Shown in pieces: positions 9,689 through 18,165 of a DNA stretch of 64,000 nucleotides. How positions within the stretch are numbered: the first letter of the stretch is position 1; every line of letters begins with the position of its first letter. The DNA comes from an uncultured Clostridia bacterium (GTDB taxonomy: Bacteria > Bacillota > Clostridia > Christensenellales > Aristaeellaceae): contig CAMVFE010000001.1 of assembly GCA_947166705.1 (NCBI GenBank), forward strand, positions 62,001 through 126,000. The letters are read 5' to 3'. Both the position numbers and the translations under genes were made by a program. A model generated the notes under the pieces. The model made no database searches. It had not been told where the DNA came from and saw only the letters and a list, made by a program, of their open reading frames with translations.

Positions 9689-9714
9689 AAAAAAGCCGGG
9701 CCGAAAAGCCCGGC
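9689..9714 (-). terminator. Rho-independent terminator of the 10113-14271 minus-strand genes
   Basis: The hairpin GCCGGG/CCCGGC with an 8-base loop (9695-9714) is followed on the minus strand by six T residues (9689-9694). It lies just after the DUF2304 stop. No T tract follows on the plus strand. Confidence 0.8.
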
Positions 9715-9732
9715 GGATCCCCATACCGCTCA

Positions 9733-10113
9733 TTATTCTCCGTTCCGGTCCTTTCCGGCCCCTTCCGGGCCGGTTTTTTCCTGTTCCCGGCGCCGCTGGA
9801 CCGCGACGGCCTGGGCCGTCTCCTCTGCCTGCCGCTGCAGGACGGAAATCCGCTGGTCCATCAGGAACAGCTTGATGATCATCAGGAAGATGACGATCAG
9901 GAAAACCAGGTTCGCGGCGCTCATCACGCCGATCAGGTCCGCCAGCCGGGTCACCAGGTCCGGCAGCGCGCCCATCAGCACCAGGATCAGGCTGAACGCC
10001 AGCCAGAACACGGAATCCTCCGTCCGCATCCGGCTCTTCCGCACCCTGCGGAGCACATAACCCGCGGTCAACAGCGATCCCGCGATCAGCAGGATCCGCA
10101 TCATCGTGGACAT
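9733..10113 (-). CDS. DUF2304 family membrane protein
   Basis: A 126-residue protein with three predicted hydrophobic helices at about 5-22, 34-52 and 66-88, then a charged C-terminal coiled-coil-like tail rich in Q, E and R. Length, helix pattern and the EDSVFWLAFSLILVLMGALP segment fit DUF2304, which is commonly encoded beside GT2 genes in envelope glycan clusters. It begins one base after the GT2 stop, so the two are probably made together. The molecular role of DUF2304 is not established; a partner of the GT2 at the membrane is likely. Confidence 0.8.
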   Translation of the reverse strand: MSTMMRILLIAGSLLTAGYVLRRVRKSRMRTEDSVFWLAFSLILVLMGALPDLVTRLADLIGVMSAANLVFLIVIFLMIIKLFLMDQRISVLQRQAEETAQAVAVQRRREQEKTGPEGAGKDRNGE

Positions 10114-10114
10114 C

Positions 10115-10810
10115 TTACAGCTTCTCCTTCCGGATCACCCACTGCAGAAAGAAGATGTTCATCCCCATCTGCGCCATATACCGCAGGGAACGCCCCAGAC
10201 TCAGGTAGCTTTCCCCGGCCTGCCGCTCCCGGATGGACACCGGGCATTCCCCGGTTTTCGCGCCGCACCGGATCAGAAAGGCGATCGTATCCGGCTCCGG
10301 CCGCGCCGACGGGGAGGCCGCCATGTACGTCATCACCCGCCGCCCGTACAGCCGCATGCCGCAGGTCGGATCCGTGACGCGCTTCCCGCAGGTCAGCCGC
10401 AGCGCGCCCTCGATCAGCGCGTTCCCCGCCATCCGCAGGCTCCGGGGCCGTCTTTTTGTCAGGAAGCGGGAGCCCATCACCAGGTCCAGCCCTTCCCGCT
10501 CCATCATCTCCGCCATGGGCCGGATGAAGTCCGGATCGTGCTGCCCGTCCGCGTCCAGCTGCAGCGCCGCGTCATATCCCTCTTCCAGCGCGTATTTCAT
10601 GCCCGTCCGGAACGCGCCCGTCAGCCCCAGGTTGGTGGGCAGGTCCAGCAGCGGCCAGCCGTTCTCCCGGCAGAGCTCCGCCGTCCGGTCCTGGGATCCG
10701 TCGTTCACGACGACGAAGTCCGCCTCCGGCGCCTTTTCCCGCAGTTCCCGCACCGTTCCGGGCAGGCTGGCCTCCTCGTTGTACGCGGGAATCACCACCA
10801 GCAGCCTCAT
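10115..10810 (-). CDS. Family 2 glycosyltransferase, DPM1-like
   Basis: A 231-residue soluble-type GT2 starting at ATG 10810, overlapping the upstream gene by 4 bases (ATGA). MRLLVVIPAYNEEASLP, VVNDGSQDRT and LDADGQHDPDFI (the DxD site) are clear. There is no C-terminal membrane helix, so it probably works with the adjacent DUF2304 protein. It is expected to transfer a sugar from a nucleotide donor to polyprenyl phosphate. The tight 12213-10810-10113 gene string suggests a lipid-sugar synthase plus a membrane transferase. Confidence 0.9.
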   Translation of the reverse strand: MRLLVVIPAYNEEASLPGTVRELREKAPEADFVVVNDGSQDRTAELCRENGWPLLDLPTNLGLTGAFRTGMKYALEEGYDAALQLDADGQHDPDFIRPMAEMMEREGLDLVMGSRFLTKRRPRSLRMAGNALIEGALRLTCGKRVTDPTCGMRLYGRRVMTYMAASPSARPEPDTIAFLIRCGAKTGECPVSIRERQAGESYLSLGRSLRYMAQMGMNIFFLQWVIRKEKL

Positions 10811-12213
10811 GTCGCGGCCTCCTTTCCCCTGATCCGCCGGATCAGGCCGCCCGCCAGATCCCGCAGGATCGCGGCATCCGCGATCAGCATCAGGAAAAGG
10901 GAGGGATAGAAGTACCGGAAATCGTAGGCCGGCGTATCCAGCAGGTACGCCAGGTAGTAAAATGCCGCCAGCGCGAACACCAGAGCGTATTTCCGCCGGT
11001 CCTTCCCCCGCAGCGCAAATTCCAGCCCCGTCAGCAGCAGGCTGGCCAGGAAGGGAATCCAGGGCCGCAGCGTCAGGAAGCCCAGCGTGCCGCAGGTCCA
11101 CACAAAGGAATTGTAAAACGCGCGCCGCTGGCTGGAATCGTTGAAGCCGTATTCCGCCATCGCGTCCCACCGGTTATAGTCGTACTCCGAATAGTCCAGC
11201 GGCTGGGTGATCCCCAGGGAGCGGAACACCACGTCCCGCTTCACGCCCCACCAGACCCCCGGCTTTTCGATCATCAGCCGCGCGTATCTCCGCAGGGCCT
11301 CCGCCGTGGCCCCCGGCCGGGAGGTGCTGTCGATGCCCAGCGAGTTCCCCCACATGAAGTTCCCCGCTGTGTCCTCCGTGCTGGTCGCCAGCGCGCCCCG
11401 GGTGGAGCCCGGCCCGCCGATCCCGTCCAGGTAGTCCTCGTATTCCGCCCGCTCCTCCGCCGGCATCCGCTGGATCGCCGTCAGCATCTCCCAAACGATC
11501 CCGGTGGAGGCGGTCGACATGGAGTGGATATCGAAAATCCACGGCAGCGCCTTCGTCCAGAACAGCCCCAGCGCAAGGGCCAGCGCCGCCAGGCGCTTCA
11601 CCTTTCCCGCCGCCTTCAGCCGCAGCAGGAAATAAACCAGCACGGGCACGATGGTCAGCGCGTTGGTCCGGTATCCGAAGGTGACGTAGGAAAAGAACAT
11701 GGTCAGCAGGAATTCGATCACCCGGTCCCCGCGGCCCTTTTCGTCCCCGATCCGAAGCAGCAGCAGGATCAGCCCCGCGATGCCGGTGACGCAGCCGATG
11801 CCCGCCTCGTAATAGACCGACATCCCGTAGATCAGCGGGCAGACCGCGAACAGCGCCTGCTGGATCCGCCCGCCCCGGGGGTTCATCTCCCGGATCAGCA
11901 GGAACATCGCGGCATAGAACCCGAAGGCCTGGGCAAAGGTGTACAGCGCGACGTGCCCGGTCAGCCCCTGGCTCACCGCCATGAAAAAGGAGGGCGTCAC
12001 GGTAAAGGCGTTCCCGGTGAAAATCGGCGCCCGCTGCCCGGTCAGCGTCCGCACCACGGCGGCCAGCACCGCGCTGCCGGTCGTCACGCGCACATAGGAA
12101 TCGGAATACCAGATGCCCGGGTAGGAGATCAGCGTGCACAGCAGCGCAAGCACAGCGCTTCCGAGCCATACGGCCCGGTTCGCCGCGATCCGCCTCGCGT
12201 AATATCCCTTCAC
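10807..12213 (-). CDS. Polytopic membrane protein, GT-C-like (possible DUF6020)
   Basis: A 468-residue protein with GTG start at 12213 and GGAGAGGAGAGGG upstream. It has ten or more hydrophobic helices. ISYPGIWYSDSY (about residues 29-40) closely resembles SYPGMIVADTVGQ in the protein at 32102, so the two are probably paralogues; I associate this with DUF6020 from memory, unchecked. In both, an acidic residue follows the first main helix, as in GT-C enzymes. It overlaps the DPM1-like gene, so a polyprenyl-linked sugar is a plausible donor. Confidence 0.65.
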   Translation of the reverse strand: MKGYYARRIAANRAVWLGSAVLALLCTLISYPGIWYSDSYVRVTTGSAVLAAVVRTLTGQRAPIFTGNAFTVTPSFFMAVSQGLTGHVALYTFAQAFGFYAAMFLLIREMNPRGGRIQQALFAVCPLIYGMSVYYEAGIGCVTGIAGLILLLLRIGDEKGRGDRVIEFLLTMFFSYVTFGYRTNALTIVPVLVYFLLRLKAAGKVKRLAALALALGLFWTKALPWIFDIHSMSTASTGIVWEMLTAIQRMPAEERAEYEDYLDGIGGPGSTRGALATSTEDTAGNFMWGNSLGIDSTSRPGATAEALRRYARLMIEKPGVWWGVKRDVVFRSLGITQPLDYSEYDYNRWDAMAEYGFNDSSQRRAFYNSFVWTCGTLGFLTLRPWIPFLASLLLTGLEFALRGKDRRKYALVFALAAFYYLAYLLDTPAYDFRYFYPSLFLMLIADAAILRDLAGGLIRRIRGKEAAT

Positions 12214-12246
12214 GCGTCCCTCTCCTCTCCGTCCGCCGGCGCCCGC

Positions 12247-13344
12247 TCAGAAGCGGTTCAGCGCGTCGGCCACGTATCCGATCTGCTCCTCTGTCATCCC
12301 CGGGTACAGCGGAATGCTCAGCTCCGTCTCCGCCAGCTCCTCCGCCGCGGGGAAATCCCCCTTCCGGTATCCCAGTCCGGCGTAGGCCTTCTGCAGATGC
12401 ACCGGAATCGGGTAATGGATCAGGCAGTGGATGCCCGCCGCCTCCAGCTCGTCCCGCAGCCGGTCCCGCTCACGGGTGAACACCGGGAAAATGTGGTGTA
12501 CGCACCCGGCGTCCTCCGACAGCAGGCGGATCTTCTCATTGCGGATATTCTCCCGGTAAACCGCCGCGATGCGCCGGCGCTCCGCCGTCCAGGCCGCCAG
12601 GTGCGGCAGCTTGACCCGCAGGAAAGCGGCCTGCAGCTCGTCCAGCCGGGAGTTGACGCCCTGCATCTCGTGGTGGTACTTGGTCTCCGATCCGTAATTG
12701 CTCAGGGCGCGCACCCTCCGCGCCAGCTCCGCGTCGTCCGTCGCCACGGCGCCGGCGTCGCCCAGCGCGCCCAGGTTCTTCCCGGGGTAGAAGGAAAAGC
12801 CCGCGGCCGCCCCGAAGGCGCCCGCCCTTTTCCCGTTCCGCTCCGCTCCGTGGGCCTGGGCGGCGTCCTCGATCAGCGCCAGGCCGTGCTTTTCCGCCAG
12901 CGCGGCAAAGCTCTCCATGTCCGCCACCCGGCCGTACAGCTGCACAGCCATAATGGCCTTCGTCCGCTCCGTGATATGCTTCGCGGCCTCCTCCGGGGTG
13001 ATCAGCGCCGTCTCCCGGTCGGGATCGACCAGCACCGGCCTCGCCCCGACGTAGGAAACCGCCAGCGCGCTGGCGATGAAGGTGTTCGCGGGCACCAGCA
13101 CCTCGTCCCCCGCTCCGATGCCCATGGCCAGCAGGATCAGCCGCAGCGCGTCCAGCCCGTTGCCCACACCCACGCAGTGCTTCACGCCGCAGAAGGCCGC
13201 GAACTCCCGCTCGAAGGCCCGGTCCTCCTCCCCGCCGATGAACCATTCCCGGTCCATGACCCGGCGCCACGCCGCGTCCAGCTCCCCGCGAAGCGGATCG
13301 TGGGCCTTCGCGAAATCCGTATACGGTACCTGTATGCCGCTCAC
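12247..13344 (-). CDS. DegT/DnrJ/EryC1 sugar aminotransferase, FdtB/QdtB-like
   Basis: A 365-residue PLP enzyme. The start is GTG at 13344, overlapping the FdtA-like stop by 4 bases (GTGA); the open frame extends upstream but only as a shadow of that gene. [14 protein letters not shown] (57-70), [11 protein letters not shown] (158-166) and [16 protein letters not shown] with the PLP lysine at K189 are hallmark motifs of sugar aminotransferases. Directly coupled to a 3,4-ketoisomerase, it probably aminates C3 of dTDP-3-keto-6-deoxyhexose, as FdtB does in dTDP-3-amino-3,6-dideoxyhexose synthesis. No N-acetyltransferase or RmlA/RmlB partner is present here. Confidence 0.85.
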   Translation of the reverse strand: MSGIQVPYTDFAKAHDPLRGELDAAWRRVMDREWFIGGEEDRAFEREFAAFCGVKHCVGVGNGLDALRLILLAMGIGAGDEVLVPANTFIASALAVSYVGARPVLVDPDRETALITPEEAAKHITERTKAIMAVQLYGRVADMESFAALAEKHGLALIEDAAQAHGAERNGKRAGAFGAAAGFSFYPGKNLGALGDAGAVATDDAELARRVRALSNYGSETKYHHEMQGVNSRLDELQAAFLRVKLPHLAAWTAERRRIAAVYRENIRNEKIRLLSEDAGCVHHIFPVFTRERDRLRDELEAAGIHCLIHYPIPVHLQKAYAGLGYRKGDFPAAEELAETELSIPLYPGMTEEQIGYVADALNRF

Positions 13345-13763
13345 GCCTGCTTTCCCTCCGCGTTCTTCTTTTTCAGATAATCCAGGAAGGCGTCGTAGTT
13401 CCGGATGTAGTCGGACTCGTCGTACAGCTGGTCCGCCAGCACCATCAGCACCGCGTCCTCGGAAAAGTCGTACATCTCCCGCCAGGTGTCGGCGGTGATG
13501 TACAGCCCCAGGTTCGGCCGGTCCAGCAGCACCGTCGCCTGCTCCGTCCCGTCGTCCAGCAGGATCCTGCAGCTTCCGCGCACGCACACCAGCACCTGCC
13601 GCAGGGTCTTGTGGGCATGGTATCCCCGCCGCACCCCCGGCATCAGGTTGTACATGAAATAGCACCGGCGGATGGTAAAGGGAATGTTCAGATTCTCCTC
13701 CAGGGAGATCAGAATTCCCCGCTCGTCCCCGTGCTCCTCAAAATCAAAGGTCGTAATCCTCAA
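13341..13763 (-). CDS. fdtA: dTDP-4-keto-6-deoxyglucose 3,4-ketoisomerase, FdtA/WxcM-like cupin
   Basis: A 140-residue cupin of the length usual for FdtA/Qdt[23 protein letters not shown] at the N-terminus (HGDERG), [15 protein letters not shown] with H49 and H51 in the active-site barrel, and [11 protein letters not shown] are characteristic. The family interconverts the C4-keto and C3-keto forms of dTDP-6-deoxyhexose. It is translationally coupled to the FdtB-like aminotransferase, which gives the standard two-step route to a 3-amino-3,6-dideoxy sugar. The stereochemistry (FdtA or QdtA type) cannot be decided by eye. Confidence 0.85.
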   Translation of the reverse strand: MRITTFDFEEHGDERGILISLEENLNIPFTIRRCYFMYNLMPGVRRGYHAHKTLRQVLVCVRGSCRILLDDGTEQATVLLDRPNLGLYITADTWREMYDFSEDAVLMVLADQLYDESDYIRNYDAFLDYLKKKNAEGKQA

Positions 13764-13845
13764 CCTTCCGGTCCTCCCGCGCCTTCATTCAGCCCCGGCT
13801 CCCGGGGTGCCGCTCCCGCCCGCGTCCCCGCGGGGCGGACGGCGT

Positions 13846-14271
13846 TTATTCCGCCTTCTTCCGGAAAACCAGCAGCTTGCTGAACACGTAGTTCGCGATG
13901 ATGATGATCACCTGCGCCACCAGCTTCACGGCCCTGTCGTTGATCCCCAGGACGGAAACCCCCAGCCCCATGATCCCCATCTCCATCAGCAGCGTCGCCA
14001 CCCGGGACCCGACGAATTTCGCCGCCTCCGCCAGCCGGTTTTCCTCCCGGCTGAAGAAGACGTACCGCCGGTTGGCGAAGTAGGCAAACGCCACCGCGCA
14101 GATCCAGCTGATCACGTTCGCGGCCTGTAGCTGCAGCGCGTCCTCCGGGTTCAGGAAGGCCTTCGTGCAGATCCAGTAGGAAGCCAGGCTCACCAGCGTG
14201 GTCAGCCCGCCCACGATCAGATAGTTGATCTGCTCCCGGTACCTGAGGTAAAGCGCCTTCAGCTTCTCCAT
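13846..14271 (-). CDS. GtrA family membrane protein
   Basis: A 141-residue protein from ATG at 14271 with GGAAGGAGG eight bases upstream. Four hydrophobic helices (about 18-36, 46-66, 86-105 and 112-130) and the motif YLIVGGLTTLVSLASYW near the N-terminus followed by FANRRYVF are typical of GtrA, proposed to help flip or present polyprenyl-phosphate-linked sugars. It heads a minus-strand gene string that includes the FdtA/FdtB pair and a DPM1-like GT2, a known partner type. A promoter lies at 14302-14330. Confidence 0.85.
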   Translation of the reverse strand: MEKLKALYLRYREQINYLIVGGLTTLVSLASYWICTKAFLNPEDALQLQAANVISWICAVAFAYFANRRYVFFSREENRLAEAAKFVGSRVATLLMEMGIMGLGVSVLGINDRAVKLVAQVIIIIANYVFSKLLVFRKKAE

Positions 14272-14301
14272 CCGGCGTCCTCCTTCCGTTTTCCGGCCTT
14301 T

Positions 14302-14330
14302 ATGATACTCCTCTTTGTTCCTTCGCGCAA
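14302..14330 (-). promoter_or_regulatory. Probable sigma-A promoter for the GtrA gene string
   Basis: Minus strand TTGCGC (14325-14330), 17-base spacer, TATCAT (14302-14307), followed by AAAGG. It sits between the TagF-like stop and the GtrA start. Confidence 0.55.
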
Positions 14331-14389
14331 GCAACGCCCTCATGGAGCGCGAGAGCGTCCGCGGACGCAAATACCGCAGATGGCGGCAT

Positions 14390-15625
14390 TTATGTCTCGT
14401 GTACTGAACCAAGCTTCTCTTCCAGGTAGTCGACGGTCCTCTTCGCGCCCTCGCCGATATACGCCCAGGTCTCCCGCCTCGCGCGCTCCCTCGCCTCCCG
14501 GTACATCGGCCCGTGAATGCACTGCTCGATCAGCTCGCCCACCCGGGAAAGGTTCTCCCGGGTCAGCTGCTGCCCGAGCCGCGGCAGCGTCTCAAAGGTC
14601 CACAGCGGCTCCTCCAGCCAGCAGCAGTCGTAGGGCGCCGGGTCGAAGGAGGTATCCGCGTAGATGACGGGCTTGTCAAAGATCAGCGCGAAATCGAAGG
14701 TCACGCCGGAGAAGTCCGAAATCAGGATATCCGCCTCCCGGAGGACCCCGAAATTGTCGTTGTCCCGGTTCCAGGTCAGCCGGCCGCTGTCCGGATACCG
14801 CGCCATGAGCCCCTGCAGCAGGGCCGCCTCCGACGTGAAGGACTGGGGATGGGGCCGGACGATGATCCGATTCCCGGTCGCAAGCAGCGCGTCCAGGATC
14901 TCCCCGCCGTATACGCTCAGGATGCCGCTCGCGCCCCACGAGGGCGCCAGCAGCACCGTCCGCTTCCCCGTCTCCGGCGCCGGAACCGGGCCCGCCGCCG
15001 CAAGCCTGCTCCGCATCGCGTCCATGTAGGGCAGCCCGACGATCCGCAGCTCCTTTTCCGGCAGGCCACGCAGCCGCTCCAGCTCCCGGATCTGGTGAAT
15101 CTGGTATTCTCCAGAAAGCAACACCGCGTCATAGTAATCCAGCCCGAACATCCGGTACCGGGTCACGTCCCCCGGCGCGTGCGCGATATGCACGTAGAAG
15201 GGAACGTCCCGGGACCGCTTCCACTGGTACACGTCCAGCCCCGGCGTGGAGGACAGCACCACCCGCGCCTTCAGGAAGTTCAGCCGCGCGTAGGCCCGGT
15301 TCCCCTCCCCGATCCATTCGCGGCGGATATGTCGGTAGGGCTTTTCCAGCGCCGGATCGTCCGGCGACTCGGTATAGTAAACCGCGTCCATCCCCCGCGC
15401 TTCCAGCTCGTCGCAGATGGGCTCGAAAATGTTCCAGTACCGCTTATGGTCCGAAAACAGCACCAGCGGCAGCGTCTCGTTCCCGGCGCCGTCCTTCGCC
15501 TTCCTGCTGAACAGGATGCCCATCCGGGCCTTCAGCCCGCGCAGCAGGTAGACCAGGGAACCGATCGCCGCGATCAGAAGCGTGAACAGCATGCTGCCCG
15601 TTCCCGGATCGATGTATAAAAGCAT
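14390..15625 (-). CDS. CDP-glycerol glycerophosphotransferase (TagF)-like protein with N-terminal IDPG-motif TM segment
   Basis: A 411-residue protein. It opens with LLYIDPGTGSM and one hydrophobic helix (about residues 10-28), then basic residues, which places the rest in the cytoplasm. The main domain shows TagF-type features: VHIAHAPGDVTRYRMFG, LLAPSWG (about 230), IIVRPHPQS and DILISDFSGVTFDFALIFDKPVIY near 300-325. The family moves glycerol phosphate or ribitol phosphate from CDP donors to a lipid-linked acceptor. The N-terminal motif is shared with the separate 97-residue protein at 25609. The substrate is uncertain; TagF-like enzymes with other CDP donors are possible. Confidence 0.8.
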   Translation of the reverse strand: MLLYIDPGTGSMLFTLLIAAIGSLVYLLRGLKARMGILFSRKAKDGAGNETLPLVLFSDHKRYWNIFEPICDELEARGMDAVYYTESPDDPALEKPYRHIRREWIGEGNRAYARLNFLKARVVLSSTPGLDVYQWKRSRDVPFYVHIAHAPGDVTRYRMFGLDYYDAVLLSGEYQIHQIRELERLRGLPEKELRIVGLPYMDAMRSRLAAAGPVPAPETGKRTVLLAPSWGASGILSVYGGEILDALLATGNRIIVRPHPQSFTSEAALLQGLMARYPDSGRLTWNRDNDNFGVLREADILISDFSGVTFDFALIFDKPVIYADTSFDPAPYDCCWLEEPLWTFETLPRLGQQLTRENLSRVGELIEQCIHGPMYREARERARRETWAYIGEGAKRTVDYLEEKLGSVHET

Positions 15626-15712
15626 GTGGTGTCTTTCCCTCTGTCCCGCGTTTTTTCACGCCGTACACCCGCGGCACGCTCATGCGCGGCGGCTCCCGGT
15701 GCGGCAGGAGGA

Positions 15713-16651
15713 TCAGTCCGTCCGGCCCGGCTTCTCCTTCGAAACCTGAATCAGCCGCATCTCAAAATCCTGCTGGTTCTTGTGGACCATCGTCTGCAGC
15801 TGAAGCCCGGTGAACAGGGACTGAATCGCGGCGATCACCAGGAAGCCGCTCACGATCAGCGTCGGGAAGCGCGGCACCAGGCCGGTGCGGACGTATTCCA
15901 CGCCGATCGGAACAAACAGAATCAGCGCGGCGGCCGCCAGCAGCAGCGCAATCGCGCTGAAAAAGCGCAGGGGATGGTAGGTGCGGTAAAGCCGCAGGAT
16001 CGTCCGCAGCACGCGGAACCCGTCGCGGTAAGTGTTCAGCTTGGAAGCGCTGCCCTCCGGCCGGTCCCGGTAGGCGATCTCCACGTTCCGCACCTGCATG
16101 TTTTTGTCCACCGCGTGGATCGTCATCTCCGTCTCGATCTCGAAGCCCTTGGACAGGACCGGAAAGGTCTTGACGAACTCATAGCTGAAGGCCCGGTATC
16201 CGGTCATGATGTCCCGGATCCGGTTCTGGAAAAGCAGGTTGATGCTCCCGCGCACCAGCGCGTTCCCCAGGTTGTGGAAGGGCCGCTTGTTCTCCGTAAA
16301 ATAGGTGGTGGAAAGCCGGTCCCCGACCACCATGTCCGCCCGTCCGGCCAGCACCTCGTCCGCCATCTCCCGGGCGCTTTCCGCAGGGTAGGTGTCGTCC
16401 CCGTCGGTCATCAGGTAGCATTCCGCGTCGATCTCCCGGAACATCCGGCGGATCACGTTCCCCTTGCCCTGCATGTATTCATGCCGGACCACGGCCCCCG
16501 CCCGTTCGGCGGCCTCCGCGGTCCCGTCGGTGGAGTTGTTGTCGTAGACGTAGACCACCGCCTCCGGAAGCTGCTCCCGGAAATCCCGGACCACCTTCTC
16601 AATGGTCTTTTCCTCGTTCCAGCAGGGAATCAGCACCGCGATCCGGTCCAT
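15713..16651 (-). CDS. Family 2 glycosyltransferase with two C-terminal TM helices
   Basis: A 312-residue protein with ATG at 16651 behind AAGGAGGACAGGGC. MDRIAVLIPCWNEEKTI, YDNNSTDGT and TDGDDTYP (DxD region) mark a GT2 of the DPM1/GtrB group, and two hydrophobic helices at about 228-250 and 262-285 anchor it. RDIMTGYRAFS and GFEIETEMT are typical of polyprenyl-phosphate glucose or mannose synthases. It begins 30 bases after the secreted protein gene, so the two may share the promoter at 18136. The sugar is not identifiable. Confidence 0.9.
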   Translation of the reverse strand: MDRIAVLIPCWNEEKTIEKVVRDFREQLPEAVVYVYDNNSTDGTAEAAERAGAVVRHEYMQGKGNVIRRMFREIDAECYLMTDGDDTYPAESAREMADEVLAGRADMVVGDRLSTTYFTENKRPFHNLGNALVRGSINLLFQNRIRDIMTGYRAFSYEFVKTFPVLSKGFEIETEMTIHAVDKNMQVRNVEIAYRDRPEGSASKLNTYRDGFRVLRTILRLYRTYHPLRFFSAIALLLAAAALILFVPIGVEYVRTGLVPRFPTLIVSGFLVIAAIQSLFTGLQLQTMVHKNQQDFEMRLIQVSKEKPGRTD

Positions 16652-16681
16652 GCCCTGTCCTCCTTCTTTTTTCCCGGGGCC

Positions 16682-18100
16682 TTATTCGCCCGTCAGCACC
16701 CGGAATACGCCCAGGTCGGTCAGGTCGTCCATGATCGTCTGGCAGGCGGATGTGGGAATCCCGATCAGGAACTTCAGCATTCCCTCCAGCATGGGTTTCA
16801 CCAGGTCGGGCAGGAATTCCTTGATCTTCGCGTCATTGGTGATGTACAGGTTCAGCGCTCCGTTCATATCCTCAAAAGTAACTTCCCGCACGAGCGTCCC
16901 CTCCGGAAGCGGCAGCATGTCCCCTTCCACAGTCATGAACTCCGCGCCGGGCTCCCCGTCCACGGTGGGTTTGCGTAAAACCATCCGGAAATGCCCGTTC
17001 GACTGTCCCTCCAGGTAGCTGCTCAGGCCTACATTCGGGAACAGCCCGCCCGTCAGGTTCAGGCTCAGCAGGGAATAGCAGTCCGCGGGCCATTTTTCCG
17101 GCACCGCGACGATGGAGGCCTCCAGGTTCAGAATGTCCTGCAGGGAATCCGTGCCCAGGATCTTCGCCCGCAGGCTTCCCGAAACCTTTCCCATCTCCCG
17201 GTAGGTCTCCAGCGACCAGACCGGCAGGTAGCCGATTTCCATCCGGGGCAGGTCCAGTTCCTCCGTGGAGCCGTGCTCCGTCTCCGTTCGGGTATAGAAG
17301 GTTTCGCCCGCCTCGGTCTGAAGGGTGAAAATCCCATTCTCCTCCAGCACCCGCATCGTCTTCTGGTCCAGCACCTCGATGTAGAAGTAATTGGGAATCG
17401 CGTTCACAAGTCCCCGGAACGCGTCCTCCACATCCCGGTCCTGGCACAGGGCGTTCACCATCGCCTTGAAGGCCTCGTCCTCCGTCAGGCGGTACGTCCA
17501 GTACCCCCGCAGCTGCTCCGTGTCCGTCTCCGAAATCACGCCGTTTTCGTCCTTCCGGCCCAGCGTGTAGTTCCAGTCCTGGATCGGAAATTTCATCCCG
17601 TATTCCCAGGTGTAGGGAACCAGCAGCGCCAGATAGTGCAGCGGGATCTCCAGGTGCTCGCTCATCTTGAAGCAGAAGGGCAGCATGGAATAATTCGAAA
17701 GCTGGAGCGTCTTCCAGCCGAAAAGATTGGAGCTCACAAACATCAGGTCGTCCGCGCCGCGCAGCCAGATCTCCACGGTCCCGTCGGGATAGTTGACCGG
17801 CGTGACGTAAAGCTTCAGTTCAAAGCTCATCCCGTCGTAGATCTTGGCATAGCTCCCCCTGAAGCGCAGCGCGCCCAGCAGGTCCGCATATCCCTGCGCC
17901 TTCTCCCGCAGGGCCGGTGAAAGCGCCTCCGGATGCAGCTTTACCGTAAAATCAAAATCGTATCCCCAGCCGGGAGTCCAGGTCAGCTTCGTCTCGTCCG
18001 CGGCCGGATTGAAGCCCATGGAACCCTCCTCCTCCGCCCATGCCGGGACGCAGGCCGCCAGCAGGCAGGCCGTCAGCGCCAGGGAAATCAGCCTCTTCAA
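16682..18100 (-). CDS. Secreted protein of unknown function
   Basis: A 472-residue protein with TTG start at 18100. The N-terminus has a signal peptide: KR, a hydrophobic core, then AWA before EE at residue 23. LLAAC at 13-17 could instead be a lipobox, so lipoprotein or released protein is undecided. The mature part is mixed alpha/beta with few hydrophobic stretches, many aromatic residues and no family motif I recognise. It may form a long paired domain (about 25-230 and 260-470). It precedes a GT2 and follows a conserved-looking promoter. Function unknown. Confidence 0.7.
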   Translation of the reverse strand: MKRLISLALTACLLAACVPAWAEEEGSMGFNPAADETKLTWTPGWGYDFDFTVKLHPEALSPALREKAQGYADLLGALRFRGSYAKIYDGMSFELKLYVTPVNYPDGTVEIWLRGADDLMFVSSNLFGWKTLQLSNYSMLPFCFKMSEHLEIPLHYLALLVPYTWEYGMKFPIQDWNYTLGRKDENGVISETDTEQLRGYWTYRLTEDEAFKAMVNALCQDRDVEDAFRGLVNAIPNYFYIEVLDQKTMRVLEENGIFTLQTEAGETFYTRTETEHGSTEELDLPRMEIGYLPVWSLETYREMGKVSGSLRAKILGTDSLQDILNLEASIVAVPEKWPADCYSLLSLNLTGGLFPNVGLSSYLEGQSNGHFRMVLRKPTVDGEPGAEFMTVEGDMLPLPEGTLVREVTFEDMNGALNLYITNDAKIKEFLPDLVKPMLEGMLKFLIGIPTSACQTIMDDLTDLGVFRVLTGE

Positions 18101-18135
18101 GTTCTCATCCCTCTTCCTCGTGTTTTCCGTGCTTT

Positions 18136-18164
18136 ATGATACTCTGTTTTCCCCTGTTCCGCAA
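18136..18164 (-). promoter_or_regulatory. Sigma-A promoter upstream of the secreted-protein gene
   Basis: Minus strand TTGCGG (18159-18164), 17-base spacer ending in AAAACAGAG, TATCAT (18136-18141), AAAG. The spacer end and both boxes closely match the promoter at 28024-28052. Confidence 0.65.
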
Positions 18165-18165
18165 G

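Noticed and set aside
6854-9733. Minus-strand open frame of 959 codons
   Set aside because: Antisense to three well-supported plus-strand genes; product is Q, G, R and P rich.
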